From Curtobacterium salicis (GTDB taxonomy: Bacteria; Actinomycetota; Actinomycetes; Actinomycetales; Microbacteriaceae), in NCBI RefSeq assembly GCF_011759505.1, contig NZ_JAAOYO010000002.1:558001-622000 (forward strand): DNA of 64,000 nt, given 5' to 3'. How positions within the stretch are numbered: the stretch's first letter is position 1; each line of letters opens with the position of its first letter. Made by a program: the position numbers and the translations under genes. Below are positions 15,637 to 24,342 of this stretch, one piece after another. The notes beneath the pieces are model-generated. The model made no database searches and was not told the DNA's origin. It saw only the letters and a program-made list of their open reading frames with translations.

Positions 15637-18225
15637 ATGGTCGAGGAGACCGCGTCGAGCGACCGCCGTCCGACGACCACACCGGCCCGCCTGTCCTGGC
15701 CCGTCCTCACCCGTGACGAAGAGGACCGCGCTGTCGCCGTCGTCGGGGAGCACCGGTGGAGCGTCGCGCTCGTCGGTGCTGCCGGGCTCGGCAAGACCAC
15801 CGTCGCGGCCCGGGTGACCGACCGGCTCGCCGCGCAGGAGCGGGACGCCGATCCCCTCGTCGTCCCGATCACCGCGGTCGCGGCCGGGTCGTCGATGCCG
15901 TTCGGGGCGGTGTCGGACCGGTTCGGGGACGTCCTCGGCGACGACCTGACCGAACCGGTCCCCGCCGAGGCCCGCCTGCGCAACGCGGCCGAGGCCGAGG
16001 GCCGCGACCTGCTCCTCCGTGTCGACGACGCCGACCTGCTCGACGCGCTCTCGGCCCGCTACGTCGCCTGGCTCGTCCGTGACCAGCACGCCCGGCTCGT
16101 CCTCACCTGCCGCGACTTCACCGCGCTCGCCGAGCCGCTGCGTGCCCTCTGGCAGGACGACCTGCTCGAACGCATCGACCTCGAGCCGCTCGACCTCGCC
16201 GAGACGTCGTCGATCATCGAGCGCGCCCTCGGAGCCCCGCTCGAGCCGGCGTCGGTGGAGCAGGTGCACCGGGCGACACAGGGCAACCCGCTCTACCTGC
16301 GTGAGGTCGTGCGCGCCGGTCTGTCGTCCGGCGCCCTCGAGCACACCGCGCTCAGCTGGTACTGGCGCGGCCGGGTGACGGCGTCGCTGAGCCTCGCCGA
16401 CATGTACCGCACGGAGCTCGGCGCGCTGCCGGGGGACCTCCGGGACGTCGTCGAGATCGTGGCCCTCGCCGAGCCGATCCCGCTGTCCCGCCTGATCGCG
16501 CTGGTGGACGGCACCGACCTCGACCGCACGGTGGGGCTCGGCTTCGTCCGCATCGACTCCACCGACACCGGCAGCCCGGTCGCACGGTCCTCGCACCCGC
16601 TCATCGGCGAGGTCGTCCGTGCCCAGGTGCCCGTCGCCCGCCGCACCGCCCTGTTCGCCCGCGCCAACGCGTTCCGCACCGACCGACCCGAGGGAGCGCC
16701 GCCGGCGGCACGGCTCCGCTCCACCCTGTGGGCGTTGGAGTGCGGCATCGTGCCCCCGGTCGACCAGCTGCTCGACTCCGCGCGGGTCGCCGGCGGCCTG
16801 CAGGAGCACGAGAGCGCCATCGCGCTGACGACCGCGGCGCTCAGTGCCGGCCCCGACGCCGGCCTCACCCCGACCGACCGGGTGCGCACCCACTGCCTCC
16901 GCTCGCTGGCGTACGGCTACAGCAGCGGACGGGAGGCCGGACGGCTCGACGCCGAGGCCGCCTGGGGTCTCGTGACCTCGGGCGCACCGGTCGACGACGT
17001 CGCCGTGGTGGAGGCCTGCGAGACCCTGGCGAACCTCCGGCAGTTCCACGACGACGATACTCCGGCGTCCGTGGCGCTCACCGAGGTCGCGATGCAGTTC
17101 GTCGGCCCGGAGACCGTCGAGCAGTTGCGGGTCCTGCGGCTGTCGCACCTCGGCTGGGGTGGCGACTTCGCCGAGGTCCGCGAGGAGATCGAGCGCACCG
17201 GTGTCCTCCACGCCCCGGCGATCCCCCGCTCGTTCCTGCCGATCGCCGCGTGCGCCGTCGCGGCCCTGGGCACCGGCGGGCGACTCGACGACGCCATGCG
17301 GCTCGCGCAGGCCTGCCTGGCGACGGCCGCCGTGCACCTCGAGGACTCGCCGTGGAGCGTCGGCGAGATCGTGTCGGTGATGCACCAGGTGCAGGTCTGG
17401 CGCGGCGACATCGCCGAGATGGTGACGCAGGTGCCGGTCGGACGGGCGGACCCGTTCCTCAAGTACGACTTCACGCTCGAGCTGTTCGGCATCGGCAACC
17501 ACGCACTCGGGCAGCGTCGGTGGTCGGACGCCGTCACCGCGTTCACCGCCGCGTGCGAGCGGTACGCGGTCGACGACCCGGGTGGCTTCGCGGCGTACGC
17601 GTGGTCACGTCTGGCGATGTCGCAGGCGTACGCGGGCATGACCGACGCGGCCGCCGAGTCCGTCGAACGGGCACGGACGACCCCGCTGCGGGCGATGCGG
17701 ATCCTCGGTGACCAGATCGAGATGACGATCGCCTGGGCCGAGGCGCTGCTCGGCAACCCCGCGGGCCTGTACCGCGCCGACGAGCTCATCGCCCGCGGAA
17801 CCGCGTCGGGTGCCTGGACGCACGTGCTCTACGGCCAGGCGCTGCACCACGTCATGGACGTGTCGGCCGGTCGGGACATAGCCGCCTCGCTCGACCGTCT
17901 GCAGGACGCCGCGGGACGCGTGGACGGTCCCCTGGCGAACGCCATCACCCAGTACGCCGACGCGCTGCGCTCCGGCGACCGGGGGTGGATCGCCAGCGCC
18001 CAGGCCGACCTGGCCGCGTGCGGGATGGCGGTGACCGCTGGACGTCGGACGCAGCCGCTGACGAAGCGGGAGTACGAGGTCGCGCAGCTCGCGGCGCAGG
18101 GGTTCTCGAACCGGCGGATCGCCGAGCACCTCGGACTGTCGGTGCGGACGATCGACGCACACATGTCGCGGGTGTTCTCGAAGTGGGACCTGCGCTCGCG
18201 GTCCGAGCTCACCGAGATGGTCTGA
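15637..18225 (+). CDS. LuxR-family regulator with AAA ATPase domain (LAL-like)
   Basis: An 862-residue large ATP-binding regulator. The Walker A motif is GAAGLGKTT (about 47-55). A DDADLL segment (about 130) fits Walker B, followed by sensor-like LVLTCRD (about 148). The middle third (about 330-780) is helical and TPR-like. The C-terminal LuxR helix-turn-helix is at about 800-862, with LTKREYEVAQLAAQGFSNRR and the recognition helix before DAHMSRVF. It is of the MalT/LAL type, in which ATP and a ligand drive oligomerisation; ligand and targets are unknown. The ATG at 15637 follows GGAGGTGCGCC. It contains one copy of GGACGGGAGGCC at 16927-16938. Confidence 0.92.
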   Translation: MVEETASSDRRPTTTPARLSWPVLTRDEEDRAVAVVGEHRWSVALVGAAGLGKTTVAARVTDRLAAQERDADPLVVPITAVAAGSSMPFGAVSDRFGDVLGDDLTEPVPAEARLRNAAEAEGRDLLLRVDDADLLDALSARYVAWLVRDQHARLVLTCRDFTALAEPLRALWQDDLLERIDLEPLDLAETSSIIERALGAPLEPASVEQVHRATQGNPLYLREVVRAGLSSGALEHTALSWYWRGRVTASLSLADMYRTELGALPGDLRDVVEIVALAEPIPLSRLIALVDGTDLDRTVGLGFVRIDSTDTGSPVARSSHPLIGEVVRAQVPVARRTALFARANAFRTDRPEGAPPAARLRSTLWALECGIVPPVDQLLDSARVAGGLQEHESAIALTTAALSAGPDAGLTPTDRVRTHCLRSLAYGYSSGREAGRLDAEAAWGLVTSGAPVDDVAVVEACETLANLRQFHDDDTPASVALTEVAMQFVGPETVEQLRVLRLSHLGWGGDFAEVREEIERTGVLHAPAIPRSFLPIAACAVAALGTGGRLDDAMRLAQACLATAAVHLEDSPWSVGEIVSVMHQVQVWRGDIAEMVTQVPVGRADPFLKYDFTLELFGIGNHALGQRRWSDAVTAFTAACERYAVDDPGGFAAYAWSRLAMSQAYAGMTDAAAESVERARTTPLRAMRILGDQIEMTIAWAEALLGNPAGLYRADELIARGTASGAWTHVLYGQALHHVMDVSAGRDIAASLDRLQDAAGRVDGPLANAITQYADALRSGDRGWIASAQADLAACGMAVTAGRRTQPLTKREYEVAQLAAQGFSNRRIAEHLGLSVRTIDAHMSRVFSKWDLRSRSELTEMV

Positions 18226-18538
18226 CCCGGAACTGCTCGGCCGTCGCCGTCCGGACGGTGCCGCCTGCGTCCGGGCGCGACGGATCGACCGCAAGAAGTT
18301 GCGGGATGCAGCACGACTCGCCGTTCCTGTTGACACAGCGGGCCTGGTTTCGCGTAGCGTTGCGTACGTCGCCGGGTTCGGACCCGTTCGGGTCGGGTCC
18401 GAATCCCGGCGGCTTCAGCAAGGTTAGAGAAGCAGGTGCACGGTCCACATCGGTAGGACCTACCTAATTCCCACCGGTACCGCGGAGTCCGCCTCACGGC
18501 CGATGCGCACGAGACCGGCGTCCCGCCAGGCTCGTCGG
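18226..18538. other. Structured intergenic region, about 313 bases
   Basis: No convincing gene. It holds a promoter-like TTGACA/TAGCGT pair (18330-18360). A hairpin of about 15 bp built from GGTTCGGACCCG and its complement follows (18370-18410 region, one-base bulge), and the short inverted repeat GGTAGGACCTACC lies at 18452-18464. It could be a long structured leader for the DUF4184 gene or a small RNA. It matches no riboswitch I know. Confidence 0.5.
18330..18360 (+). promoter_or_regulatory. Promoter-like TTGACA-N19-TAGCGT
   Basis: The -35 is at 18330-18335 and the -10 at 18355-18360, 19 bases apart. It lies upstream of the structured segment before the DUF4184 gene. Confidence 0.45.
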
Positions 18539-19393
18539 GTGCCGTTCACCATCAGCCACGCGGTCGTCGCCCTGCCGTTCCGCCGATCCGCGCTGCCCCT
18601 CGCGGCGGTCGCGGTCGGCTCGATGGCCCCCGACGCGGTGCTCTTCGTGCCCGCGCTGCCGCCGTACGGCTTCACGCACTCGTGGACCGGCGTCATCACG
18701 GTCGACCTCGCGGTGTCGCTGGTCGTACTCGCCGCGTGGTGGTTCCTCGTCCGGCCCGCCTGGACCCCGGTGCTCCCGGCCCGGTACCGCGCCCGACTGC
18801 CGGGCTGGGACCGCCCCGAGCGGCTCACGGCGTCGCGGATCCCGCTCGTCGTCGTCGCCTGCCTGCTCGGGAGCGTCACCCACCTCGTCTGGGACGCCTG
18901 CTCGCACCGGGACGGCTGGGTCGTCGCCCACGTGCCGGCCCTCCTGTCGGACGTCGGCGGGCACCCGGTGTACGCGCTGGTCCAGGACGGCTCGAGCGCG
19001 GGTGGTCTGCTCCTGCTCGTCGTCCTGCTGCTGCGGTGGGCGCGCCCCGCGCACACCGCGAGGAACACGGCCGAGGTGGGGCGTGCCTCCCGGTCGGACG
19101 GCGCTGTCCTGACCGACCGCGCGGTGCCGGCGGGCCACTCCGGACGGGAGGCCCGCACCACCCCCGCCGTCGCCCTCGCCGCCGTCCTGCTGGTCGCGCT
19201 GGTCACCGCGGGGACGGCCGTCGGCCACGGCGGCGGTGCCGGGACGGTCCTGGTCCGGGAGGCGTTCGTGCTGCCGCCGACGGTCGCGGTGGTCCTGCTC
19301 GTCGGGGCGCTCGTGCTGCTGCTGGTGCGGCGGCGGCGGTCGGGACGGTCAGGGCAGACGGACCGGCAGGAACGCGGCGAGGTCCGCCCGTGA
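18539..19393 (+). CDS. DUF4184-family membrane protein
   Basis: A 284-residue integral membrane protein. GTG 18539 is chosen because the family begins (M)PFTISHAVVALPFRR; an ATG at 18503 would add 12 basic residues. The N-terminal SHAVVALP and GSMAPDAVLFVP (about 24-35) are characteristic of DUF4184. A histidine-containing GSVTHLVWDACSHRDGW (about 106-122) resembles metal-dependent hydrolase-like membrane proteins (YdjM-like), though activity is unproven. Five or six TM segments are seen. The 3' end overlaps the opposite-strand sterol-carrier-like gene by 45 bases. Confidence 0.88.
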   Translation: MPFTISHAVVALPFRRSALPLAAVAVGSMAPDAVLFVPALPPYGFTHSWTGVITVDLAVSLVVLAAWWFLVRPAWTPVLPARYRARLPGWDRPERLTASRIPLVVVACLLGSVTHLVWDACSHRDGWVVAHVPALLSDVGGHPVYALVQDGSSAGGLLLLVVLLLRWARPAHTARNTAEVGRASRSDGAVLTDRAVPAGHSGREARTTPAVALAAVLLVALVTAGTAVGHGGGAGTVLVREAFVLPPTVAVVLLVGALVLLLVRRRRSGRSGQTDRQERGEVRP

Positions 19394-19714
19394 CCCCGAC
19401 GCGCTGACCCGCCGGGTGGTGTCGGGGTCGTCCCACCGCAGTCGGCCGGTGGCGAGCGCGAGCCACGTCGTCGGATCCGTCTCGACGACGTTGGGCGGGG
19501 TGCCGCGGGTGTGCCGCGGACCGGGCACGGCCTGCACGGCGGCGAACGGGGGGACCCGGACCTCGACGCTGTTGCCGGGGACGTCCTCGGCCAGGCGTTG
19601 CAGGGTCCAGCGGACGGCCGTCGCGATCGAGGTGCGGTCCGTCGCACCGGCGGTCACGGCGTCGAGCGCAGCCCGTCCGACGGCGTCTTCGATGGTCCTC
19701 GGCGGCATCTCCAC
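19349..19714 (-). CDS. Sterol-carrier-family protein
   Basis: A 121-residue soluble protein. RSIATAVRWTLQ-like helices are followed by the block VEVRVPPFAAVQAVPGP and the very conserved TRGTPPNVVETDPTTWLALATG (about 68-90), ending in SGSRADLAAFLPV. This is the actinobacterial protein usually annotated sterol carrier family, related to the SCP2-like C-terminal part of mycothiol-dependent maleylpyruvate isomerases. It commonly sits near purF/purD and its role is unknown. It overlaps the convergent DUF4184 gene by 45 bases and is divergent from purD by about 50 bases. Confidence 0.88.
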   Translation of the reverse strand: MEMPPRTIEDAVGRAALDAVTAGATDRTSIATAVRWTLQRLAEDVPGNSVEVRVPPFAAVQAVPGPRHTRGTPPNVVETDPTTWLALATGRLRWDDPDTTRRVSASGSRADLAAFLPVRLP

Positions 19715-19765
19715 AGGCTAGCCGGTGCACTGCGGGCGGCGAGTCGGGCTCGGTAGGGTGATCGG

Positions 19766-21049
19766 GTGCGAATCCTCGTCCTCGGTTCCGGTGCCCGCGA
19801 GCACGCGATCATCACGGCCCTCCTGGCGGAGAACGCCGCGTCCCCGGACGGCGGCCACGTCATCACGGCCGCGCCCGGCAACGCCGGCATCGCCGCCGAC
19901 GTCGAGACGGTGTCGCTCGACCCGTCGAACGGCGCCCTGGTGGCGGAGTACGCCTTCGAGAACGACGTCGACCTGGTCGTCGTCGGGCCGGAGGCCCCGC
20001 TGATCGCCGGCGTCGCCGACCCGCTCCGGACCCGTGGCATCCCGGTGTTCGGGCCGGGCAAGGCGGCCGCGCAGCTCGAGGGATCGAAGGCCTTCGCCAA
20101 GCGGATCATGGCCGAGGCCGGTGTCCCGACCGGACGCCCGGTGTACGCCGGCACGGTCGCCGAAGCCGCCGCGGCGCTCGACGACCTCGGCGCCCCCTAC
20201 GTCGTCAAGGCCGACGGGCTCGCCGCGGGCAAGGGCGTCCTGGTGACCGAGGACCGTCAGGCGGCGCTCGACCACGCGACCTACTGGCTGCAGCACGGAC
20301 ACGTCGTGGTGGAGGAGTTCCTCGACGGCGAAGAGGTCTCGCTGTTCTTCCTCAGTGACGGGCACGACGTCCGGCCGCTCTCCCCCGCGCAGGACTACAA
20401 GCGTCTGGGCGACGGCGACCTCGGACCGAACACCGGCGGCATGGGCGCGTACTCGCCGCTGCCCTGGCTCGACGAGCGCTGGGGCTCCGAGCAGGCCTTC
20501 GTGGACGAGGTCTCCGACCTCGTCGCGCTGCCGACCGTGCGCCGGCTCGAGCACGAGGGCACGCCGTTCGTCGGCCTGCTCTACTGCGGCCTGATCGTCA
20601 CCGAGCAGGGTGTCCGCGTCATCGAGTTCAACGCCCGGTTCGGCGACCCCGAGACCCAGGTCGTCCTCCCCCGCCTGGCGACCCCGCTGAGCAGCCTGCT
20701 GCTGGCCGCCGCCACCGGGCAGCTCGGCAGCACGCCGCGGCCCGAGTTCCGCGACCAGGTCGCCGTCACCGTCGTCCTGGCGAGCGAGGGCTACCCGGAG
20801 AACCCGGTCACCGGTCGGGTCATCACCGGCGTCGACGACGCGAACGCGCGTGACGGCGTCGCGGTCCTGCACGCCGCGACCGGCACCCTCGACGGCGAGC
20901 TCGTCGCCACCGGCGGGCGGGTGCTCAGCGTCGTCGCGACCGGGTCCGACTTCGCCGAGGCGCGGGACCGCGCGTACGCGGGACTGCACGACATCACCCT
21001 GCCCGGCGGCCAGTTCCGCACCGACATCGCCACGAAGGTCGTCCGATGA
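19766..21049 (+). CDS. purD: Phosphoribosylamine-glycine ligase (GAR synthetase)
   Basis: A 427-residue ATP-grasp enzyme that joins phosphoribosylamine and glycine. The N-domain has RILVLGSGAREHAI. The ATP-grasp part contains YVVKADGLAAGKGV (about 151-165), VVEEFLDGEEVSLF and NTGGMGAYSP (about 228). The metal-binding GLIVTEQGVRVIEFNARFGDPETQ (about 276-300) is complete. GTG 19766 begins the conserved N-terminus. It overlaps purC by four bases, making a coupled purD-purC pair. Confidence 0.97.
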   Translation: MRILVLGSGAREHAIITALLAENAASPDGGHVITAAPGNAGIAADVETVSLDPSNGALVAEYAFENDVDLVVVGPEAPLIAGVADPLRTRGIPVFGPGKAAAQLEGSKAFAKRIMAEAGVPTGRPVYAGTVAEAAAALDDLGAPYVVKADGLAAGKGVLVTEDRQAALDHATYWLQHGHVVVEEFLDGEEVSLFFLSDGHDVRPLSPAQDYKRLGDGDLGPNTGGMGAYSPLPWLDERWGSEQAFVDEVSDLVALPTVRRLEHEGTPFVGLLYCGLIVTEQGVRVIEFNARFGDPETQVVLPRLATPLSSLLLAAATGQLGSTPRPEFRDQVAVTVVLASEGYPENPVTGRVITGVDDANARDGVAVLHAATGTLDGELVATGGRVLSVVATGSDFAEARDRAYAGLHDITLPGGQFRTDIATKVVR

Positions 21050-21924
21050 GCACCGTCCCCGTCGTCGAAGGCTGGCGACACGTCTCGTCCGGCAAGGTCC
21101 GCGAGCTCTACGTCCCCGCGGACACCGCCGACGTCGCCGGCGCCACCGAGCTGCTGCTGCTGGCATCGGACCGGGTCAGCGCGTACGACTTCGCGCTCGA
21201 ACCGCCGATCCCCGGCAAGGGCGAGCTGCTGACCCGCCTGTCCCGCTTCTGGTTCGACCAGCTCCGCGACGTCCCGAACCACCTGCTCACGCCGAGCGGC
21301 ACCACGACCCCGGTACCGGCCGAGGTGGCAGCACGCTCCATGCACGTCATGCCGCTCCGCATGTTCCCGATCGAGTGCGTCGTCCGCGGGTACCTGGTCG
21401 GCAGCGGCTGGGCCGAGTACCAGCAGTCCGGTAGTGTGTGCGGCGTCGCCCTGCCCGCCGGACTGTCGGACGGCGACCGTCTGCCGGAACCGATCTACAC
21501 GCCGGCGTACAAGGCGCCGCAGGGTGAGCACGACGAGAACATCTCCTTCGAACGCACCGAGGAACTGGTCGGACCGGCCGATGCCGCCGCCTTGCGTGAC
21601 CTGTCGCTCGCGGTGTACTCCGACGCGGCGGCGATCGCCCTGCAGCGCGGGGTCGTCATCGCGGACACGAAGTTCGAGTTCGGTCGCGACGCCGACGGGC
21701 TCATCCGGATCGCGGACGAGGTCCTGACGAGCGACTCCAGCCGCTACTGGGACGCTGCCGCGTACGAGTCGGGCAACCGCACGGACTCGTTCGACAAGCA
21801 GATCGTCCGCGACTGGCTCAGCGCGCACTGGGACCGCACGGGTACGCCGCCGGTGCTGCCGGACGAGGTCGTCGAGCGCACGGCGGCACGGTACCGGGAG
21901 CTGATCGAGCGCCTCGGGGCCTGA
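21046..21924 (+). CDS. purC: SAICAR synthase
   Basis: A 292-residue enzyme that condenses CAIR with aspartate. SGKVRELY (about 11-18) is the ATP loop, followed by SDRVSAYD, PIPGKG and LLTRLSRFWF. RGYLVGSGWAEYQ (about 113) and ADTKFEFG (about 205) carry substrate-binding residues. Length is normal for the eukaryote-like/actinobacterial form. It is translationally coupled to purD by ATGA. Confidence 0.97.
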   Translation: MSTVPVVEGWRHVSSGKVRELYVPADTADVAGATELLLLASDRVSAYDFALEPPIPGKGELLTRLSRFWFDQLRDVPNHLLTPSGTTTPVPAEVAARSMHVMPLRMFPIECVVRGYLVGSGWAEYQQSGSVCGVALPAGLSDGDRLPEPIYTPAYKAPQGEHDENISFERTEELVGPADAAALRDLSLAVYSDAAAIALQRGVVIADTKFEFGRDADGLIRIADEVLTSDSSRYWDAAAYESGNRTDSFDKQIVRDWLSAHWDRTGTPPVLPDEVVERTAARYRELIERLGA

Positions 21925-21933
21925 CGAACGGAG

Positions 21934-21969
21934 CCCGGGCCAGCGTTGCGGGCCAGTGCCCGGCCCGGG
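21934..21969. terminator. Weak hairpin between convergent purC and phosphatase gene
   Basis: CCCGGGCC (21934-21941) pairs with GGCCCGGG (21962-21969) around a 20-base loop. The same stretch also contains a direct repeat of TTGCGGGCC. Confidence 0.4.
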
Positions 21970-21988
21970 TTGCGGGCCGCCACGCGGG

Positions 21989-23194
21989 TCAGGCGTCGCG
22001 GGAGACCACGACGACGGTCAGGTCGTCGCCCGGGTCGTGCTCGATCGCCCGCCGTCGGACCCCGGCCAGGAACGTGTCGAGGTCCGTCGACTGCCGGTAG
22101 AGCGCTCCGAGTCGGGACAGCGACGCCAGGGTCGAGTCCCACAGCTCGAGCGCCCCGTCACTGACCAGCACGAGCGAGTCGCCGGGTTCCAGGACGAGCG
22201 CACCGACAGCGCGGTCGATCCCGACCGGGTGCAGACCGATCGGCAGGTCGACGGACCGCAGGACCGTCTCGGTGCCGTCGGCGTGCAGGTGCAGGACGAG
22301 GCCGTGCCCGGCGTCGACGAAGTCGAGCTGACCGGTGGTGGTGTCGAGTCGACCGTGGAAGAGCGTGGCGAACGCCTCGGCTGCGCTGAGGTCGGGCGAC
22401 ACCTGCTCCTCGAGTGCGGCGACCGCCGTCGTCGGGACCTCGTGGCACCGAGCGAGCAGCGCACCGCGCATGCCGGCGGCGAGGAGTCCCGCCGCCATGC
22501 CCTTGCCCATCACGTCGGCGACGGTCAGGTCGACGGTGTCCCCGTCGAGGCGCCACTCGTGGAAGTCACCGGACACGATGCCGTGCGGGATCGACGTGCC
22601 GCCGATGGTCCAACCCGGCAGGTCCACGGTCTGCGGCTGCAGTCCGGACAGCACGGCGCGGATCCGGTCGTCGTCGAGGCCGGTGGCGAGCTCGCGCTCC
22701 GCCCAGACGGCGAGTTCCTGCAGCAGCGCGACGTCGTCCGCGGTGAGCGTCCGGGGCTCCGGGTCGATCAGGCAGAGCGTGCCGACCTTGGTCGCATCGG
22801 CTCCGACGTGCAGCGGGACCCCGGCGTAGAAGCGGACGTTCGGGTCGCCGTTGACCATCGGCAGGTCCGAGAACCGCCGGTCGTCACGAGCGTCGGCGAC
22901 GACGACCGGGCCGTCCTGCTGCAGGGTGCGCCCGCAGAAGGTGTCGCGGAGCGGCGTCGACCCGGGGAACACGGCGTCGGACTGCTGCGACTTGTGGAAC
23001 AGCACGTCGTCGCCGGCCAGGTTGAGGAAGGACCCGGCGACGCCGAAGGCCTCCCGCGCGATCCGGGTGATGCGTTCGAAGCGCTCCTCGGGGCCGCCCT
23101 GCACGACGTCGAGGGCGGCCAGGAGGGCAGCACGCCGAGCGTTGTCGGGAGCGGCGACCTGATCCGTCTGCTGCTCCGCGTGCTCGATGCTCAT
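21989..23194 (-). CDS. GAF domain - SpoIIE-type PP2C phosphatase
   Basis: A 401-residue cytosolic signalling protein. Residues 30-165 form a GAF sensor domain (FERITRIAREAFGV, FCGRTLQQDGPVVVADA, FYAGVPL). Residues 195-400 form the SpoIIE/RsbU phosphatase with metal-binding aspartates in SGDFHEW (about 229), VADVMGKGMAAGLLA (about 250), VDAGHG, SDGALELWD and DPGDDLTVVVV. All are present, so it should be active. Members usually dephosphorylate anti-anti-sigma factors in stress sigma pathways. No STAS or kinase gene is nearby, so the partner is unknown. Confidence 0.9.
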   Translation of the reverse strand: MSIEHAEQQTDQVAAPDNARRAALLAALDVVQGGPEERFERITRIAREAFGVAGSFLNLAGDDVLFHKSQQSDAVFPGSTPLRDTFCGRTLQQDGPVVVADARDDRRFSDLPMVNGDPNVRFYAGVPLHVGADATKVGTLCLIDPEPRTLTADDVALLQELAVWAERELATGLDDDRIRAVLSGLQPQTVDLPGWTIGGTSIPHGIVSGDFHEWRLDGDTVDLTVADVMGKGMAAGLLAAGMRGALLARCHEVPTTAVAALEEQVSPDLSAAEAFATLFHGRLDTTTGQLDFVDAGHGLVLHLHADGTETVLRSVDLPIGLHPVGIDRAVGALVLEPGDSLVLVSDGALELWDSTLASLSRLGALYRQSTDLDTFLAGVRRRAIEHDPGDDLTVVVVSRDA

Positions 23195-23297
23195 GGCTCC
23201 ACGCTAACGCGGATACCGGACACCGCCCGCGTCCTGTGTCCAGAACGCATGCCCCCAGTGGACGGGCCACACTGCCGCCCGCGCGTACTCTGGGGCG

Positions 23298-23618
23298 GTG
23301 CTCCGCCGTGTCCTCCCCGTCCTCGCCTTGGTCTGTGGCGCGACCCTGGCCCTCACCGGTTGCGGCGCGCAAAACCCGACCGGCCAGGTGTCCGTCACGG
23401 TGTCCCAGAACGCCGCCGACCACCCCTACCAGGTGAAGGTCTTCCTGCCGAACGGCGAGCCGTCGTCGCACCAGCAGGTCTACCCGGGCGACACCGCCGA
23501 CTTCGCGGGCGTGCCCCTCGGCGAGGTCACCGTCCGCGCGGGCGACCTGTGCCCGGAGCGGGCCCGGGTGCGGGCCGACCAGGTCGCGAAGGTGACGCTG
23601 ACGACCGTCGGCTGCTGA
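23298..23618 (+). CDS. Small lipoprotein
   Basis: A 106-residue protein with a lipoprotein signal peptide (RRVLPVLALVCGATLALTGC), lipidated Cys at about position 21. The mature part (about 85 residues) is beta-rich and resembles a carboxypeptidase-regulatory/DUF2606-like fold: VSVTVSQN, YQVKVFLPNGEPSS, VPLGEVTVRAGDLC, with two further cysteines that could form a disulphide. The start is GTG 23298. No family is named with confidence. It is convergent with lepB, separated by a palindrome and a tandem repeat. Confidence 0.75.
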   Translation: MLRRVLPVLALVCGATLALTGCGAQNPTGQVSVTVSQNAADHPYQVKVFLPNGEPSSHQQVYPGDTADFAGVPLGEVTVRAGDLCPERARVRADQVAKVTLTTVGC

Positions 23619-23636
23619 GCCTCCCGGCCGGGAGGC
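23619..23636. terminator. 18-bp perfect palindrome GCCTCCCGGCCGGGAGGC
   Basis: It directly follows the lipoprotein stop codon. It can fold as a hairpin of 7-8 bp on either strand and contains two half-copies of the recurrent GGGAGGC core. Confidence 0.6.
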
Positions 23637-23646
23637 ACGGTGCCGG

Positions 23647-23712
23647 CCCGTCTCGTCGCTCCGGCCCGTCTCGTCGCTCCGGCCCGTCTCGTCGCTCCGG
23701 CCCGTCTCGTCG
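23647..23712. repeat. 18-bp tandem repeat x3.7 abutting the lepB stop codon
   Basis: CCCGTCTCGTCGCTCCGG occurs at 23647, 23665 and 23683, plus a 12-base partial copy at 23701-23712. The array ends exactly at the lepB stop codon (23713-23715). The 18-base unit is a whole number of codons. Confidence 0.95.
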
Positions 23713-24342
23713 TCACTTCGGGTCGGGGACCGCGTCCCACTCCTCGCCGTAGCGGGACAGCACGGACCATCGGTCGGCCGGCCAGGTGATGACGAACGCG
23801 CGCCCGACCACGTCGTCCAGCGGCACGTTGCCGTGGATGCGGGAGTCGGCCGAGTTGTAGCGGTTGTCGCCCATCACCCAGATCCGCCCCTTCGGCACGG
23901 TGATCGCGAAGTCGTCGCCCGACACCCGGTTCACGTCAGCCGGCAGCCGCACGTACGGCTCGTCGACGGCGTGCCCGTTCACCGACAGCCGACCCTTCGC
24001 GTCGCAGCACTCCACCCGGTCACCCGGCAGGCCGATGACGCGCTTGATGAGGTCGTCGCCCTGCCCCGGACCGAGCCAGGCGTTCGGGTCGCGGAACACC
24101 ACGACGTCGCCACGCTCCAGCCGCATCGCATGCGGCACGAGCTCGTTGACGAGCACCCGGTCGCCGACCAGGAGGGTGTTCTCCATCGACTCGGACGGGA
24201 TGTAGAACGAGCGCACCAGGTACGCCTTCACCAGGAACGAGGCGAGCAGCGCCGCCACGACGATGATCACCAGGTCACGGACGAACCGCTTCGTGGACCT
24301 GCGGCGCTCGTCCGCGCCGTCGACCGATGTGTCACTGCTCAA
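23713..24342 (-). CDS. lepB: Signal peptidase I
   Basis: A 209-residue membrane serine protease that removes signal peptides of exported proteins. One N-terminal TM segment (about 23-45) is followed by SFYIPSESMENTL with the catalytic serine (about 58). Box C/D follows with DLIKRVIGLPGDRVE and the general-base lysine (about 104). Box E is GDNRYNSADSRIHG (about 162). The start is placed at TTG 24342, whose TTGA overlaps the stop of the upstream membrane-protein gene, so the two are coupled. Longer in-frame extensions have out-of-family composition. A tandem repeat abuts its stop. Confidence 0.93.
   Translation of the reverse strand: MSSDTSVDGADERRRSTKRFVRDLVIIVVAALLASFLVKAYLVRSFYIPSESMENTLLVGDRVLVNELVPHAMRLERGDVVVFRDPNAWLGPGQGDDLIKRVIGLPGDRVECCDAKGRLSVNGHAVDEPYVRLPADVNRVSGDDFAITVPKGRIWVMGDNRYNSADSRIHGNVPLDDVVGRAFVITWPADRWSVLSRYGEEWDAVPDPK

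Noticed and set aside
15529-17502. Long minus-strand open frame opposite the LuxR-type regulator
   Set aside because: It is antisense to a well-supported regulator, with no motif and no ribosome-binding site.
18365-18420. tRNA-like T-arm (GGGTCCGAATCCC)
   Set aside because: No matching acceptor, D-arm or anticodon arm could be formed upstream. The pairing belongs to a simple hairpin.
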